Of a DNA stretch of 64,000 nt, positions 62,860 to 64,000 are shown in pieces; positions within the stretch are counted from its first letter, which is position 1, and each line of letters opens with the position of its first letter. This DNA comes from Ekhidna lutea. Its GTDB lineage: Bacteria; Bacteroidota; Bacteroidia; Cytophagales; Cyclobacteriaceae. Both the position numbers and the translations under genes were made by a program. The notes beneath the pieces were generated by a model. That model made no database searches, had not been told where the DNA came from, and saw only the letters and a list, made by a program, of their open reading frames with translations. The DNA lies in assembly GCF_900188325.1 (NCBI RefSeq), contig NZ_FZPD01000004.1, positions 378,501-442,500 on the forward strand, read 5' to 3'.

Positions 62860-63648
62860 CTAGAGTTTTGAAATAATTTCTTCTTTTAACCAATTAAAAG
62901 CAGCGTCCTGGTCATATTCAACCCCTGGTCTTATCAATCCTTCCATGTCACCCAGGAAATCTTTATCCTCTTGCTTTTGCTCTATATTTTGAAGGAATTG
63001 CTTAGCTGAAGGTGGGTGATCTACTGAAAATTCCATGTACTTGTGATAGCACACAATTAGTTTATCAAGATCCAACTCTGTGTTTTGAGATGCATAATAC
63101 AAGTCAAATAAATCCCTCCCCTTACGCCGCTGGTACAGTGCCCTAAGTTTGGTTCCAAGTAATTCGTTGATGTCATAGGTTGTGATTTCTGCATTGCCTG
63201 AAAACCATGGATTCTCTAACTCAAACGGATATTTTTTCCATCCAACCACAGTAAAATGCTCCCTACAGTTGATCTCAACTTTTAGACGCAACCTAATCTC
63301 CGAATACTCGGCATTGAACCGATATAGGATTGTGTTATTATTGGCTTTCTGCTTTACAACTCTGTCCTCGTCAAAAAAAGTTATAGACTCAGCAAGTGCA
63401 TCAAGAATGGGTTTGATTGGTCCTGGGTTTATCTGAACCAAATCAATATCTTCTGAATAACGAGGAGCCGGATCCAGGTAGAGTTTATGCAATGCTGTAC
63501 CTCCTCGAAATGCCAGATTCTCTTTGAGGAAATCATTATTGAAAATGTCAACCAATGCCCTACAAATGATCAGGTCTTGTTCAACATCATCCATTGATGT
63601 CCACGGAGCATAATCCTTCCATTCTGCAATATGAGATTTAGGTATCAT
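62860..63648 (-). CDS. AbiEii-type nucleotidyltransferase toxin
   Basis: 262 residues of the AbiEii/AbiGii family: FRGGTALHKLYLDPAPRYSEDIDL holds the GG-hinge and D-x-D of the nucleotidyltransferase site (FRGGTALHK; RYSEDIDLV), followed by a helical half (GTKLRALYQRRKGRDLFDLY). AbiEii toxins act on tRNA acceptor ends or nucleotides and stop growth on phage infection. It overlaps the antitoxin gene by 4 bp and abuts the restriction gene, so all three are one operon. Confidence 0.92.
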   Translation of the reverse strand: MIPKSHIAEWKDYAPWTSMDDVEQDLIICRALVDIFNNDFLKENLAFRGGTALHKLYLDPAPRYSEDIDLVQINPGPIKPILDALAESITFFDEDRVVKQKANNNTILYRFNAEYSEIRLRLKVEINCREHFTVVGWKKYPFELENPWFSGNAEITTYDINELLGTKLRALYQRRKGRDLFDLYYASQNTELDLDKLIVCYHKYMEFSVDHPPSAKQFLQNIEQKQEDKDFLGDMEGLIRPGVEYDQDAAFNWLKEEIISKL

Positions 63649-64000
63649 AGGTCGCTTTCGAGTTCAATGTTTGCATCCACCTTCCATCGATTTCCAGTGC
63701 TGCCTGCTTTTATCCCTTTCCTTGCGCTAAGCAAGACAGGATAAAAATCTTCATTCTGTAAACGAGTATAGATTGATTCAGCTAGCTGTCCATTCCATCC
63801 TTCAGTTTCAAATAAATAGCCCATGCGTTGTAAGACGCTTTTATTGGAGTACCAACTCAGCAGATTATTAAGATCTGATAATTCGATGGATTCCGATAAC
63901 TCCTCAAGGATTGCCAACATTCTGTTCATTCCACCCAAGTTGTGTTGGTTTTCAATTAAGTCGACCATGGTCAATGCCGGTGATGAAACCATGAAAAATC
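63645..64000 (-). CDS. AbiEi family antitoxin, C-terminal part (cut by window edge)
   Basis: The frame is open to the window end; 118 residues are seen. VSSPALTMVDLIENQHNLGG and NRMLAILEELSESI match the C-terminal domain of AbiEi-type antitoxins, whose N-terminal winged helix would lie beyond 64000. It neutralises AbiEii and represses the operon. Stop overlaps the AbiEii ATG by 4 bp. Confidence 0.82.
   Translation of the reverse strand, partial: FFMVSSPALTMVDLIENQHNLGGMNRMLAILEELSESIELSDLNNLLSWYSNKSVLQRMGYLFETEGWNGQLAESIYTRLQNEDFYPVLLSARKGIKAGSTGNRWKVDANIELESDL

Overview
The window looks like chromosome from an AT-rich member of the Bacteroidota, probably Cytophagales. The signs are a two-tRNA-Arg backbone, PorT-like beta-barrel proteins, DUF4382 and DUF5675 proteins, PadR plus prefix-domain ABC permeases, an IntDOT-like integrase, frequent absence of Shine-Dalgarno sequences and -7 boxes of the TAnnTTTG kind. 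The genus cannot be named from sequence alone.

Layout. 1-9.4 kb: end of aroE, a DUF368 lipid-carrier translocase, a phosphosulfolactate synthase-like gene, a TPR protein and a capsule/exopolysaccharide operon on the minus strand (glycosyltransferase, Wza-like, Wzc-like, CpsB/YwqE-like phosphatase). 9.5-28.8 kb: mostly housekeeping and envelope genes (hflX, tRNA-Arg, a hybrid kinase with a sigma-54 activator and envelope genes around them, a PadR/ABC permease pair, a VapBC-type toxin-antitoxin, asnS, rpoN). 28.9-33 kb: tRNA-Arg(ACG) followed by a small integrated cassette (integrase, a conserved protein of unknown function, DUF5675, holin-like protein) that ends near a truncated HTH gene. 33-57.6 kb: a dense stress/redox region (ECF sigma factor, flavin reductase, Rnk-like factor, glutamate dehydrogenase, AraC, YceI, glyoxalase-fold, KefB-like, pirin, two SDRs, DOPA-dioxygenase-like, TetR, MarC, aconitase, Dps, a sigma-54 two-component pair, Crp/Fnr, truncated haemoglobin, two DUF3124 proteins). 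57.8-64 kb: a GC-rich, highly structured probable non-coding RNA of about 575 nt next to a defence operon (AbiEi, AbiEii and a single-chain restriction-modification-specificity protein).

Regulation is the most informative part. Three circuits can be read from repeated DNA. (1) A 17-bp inverted repeat with a sigma-54-like promoter downstream lies on each side of the kinase/activator pair at 12.2-16.0 kb. (2) A 16-bp palindrome and a -24/-12 promoter, separated by exactly the same distance, precede both dps and the gdhA operon; the sigma-54 activator gene lies beside the dps copy. (3) Four promoters (YceI, two SDRs, DUF308 protein) share an ungapped 66-bp module with a fixed 20-bp gap between a dyad-like element and the -7 box; the Crp/Fnr protein at 55 kb or the AraC protein at 39 kb is the likely reader. 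rpoN itself is in the window at 26 kb.

The best candidates for something undescribed are the structured RNA at 58.25-58.82 kb, the 66-bp promoter module regulon and the integrase cassette. All RNA structures, promoters and regulator assignments are inferred by eye and have not been computed.
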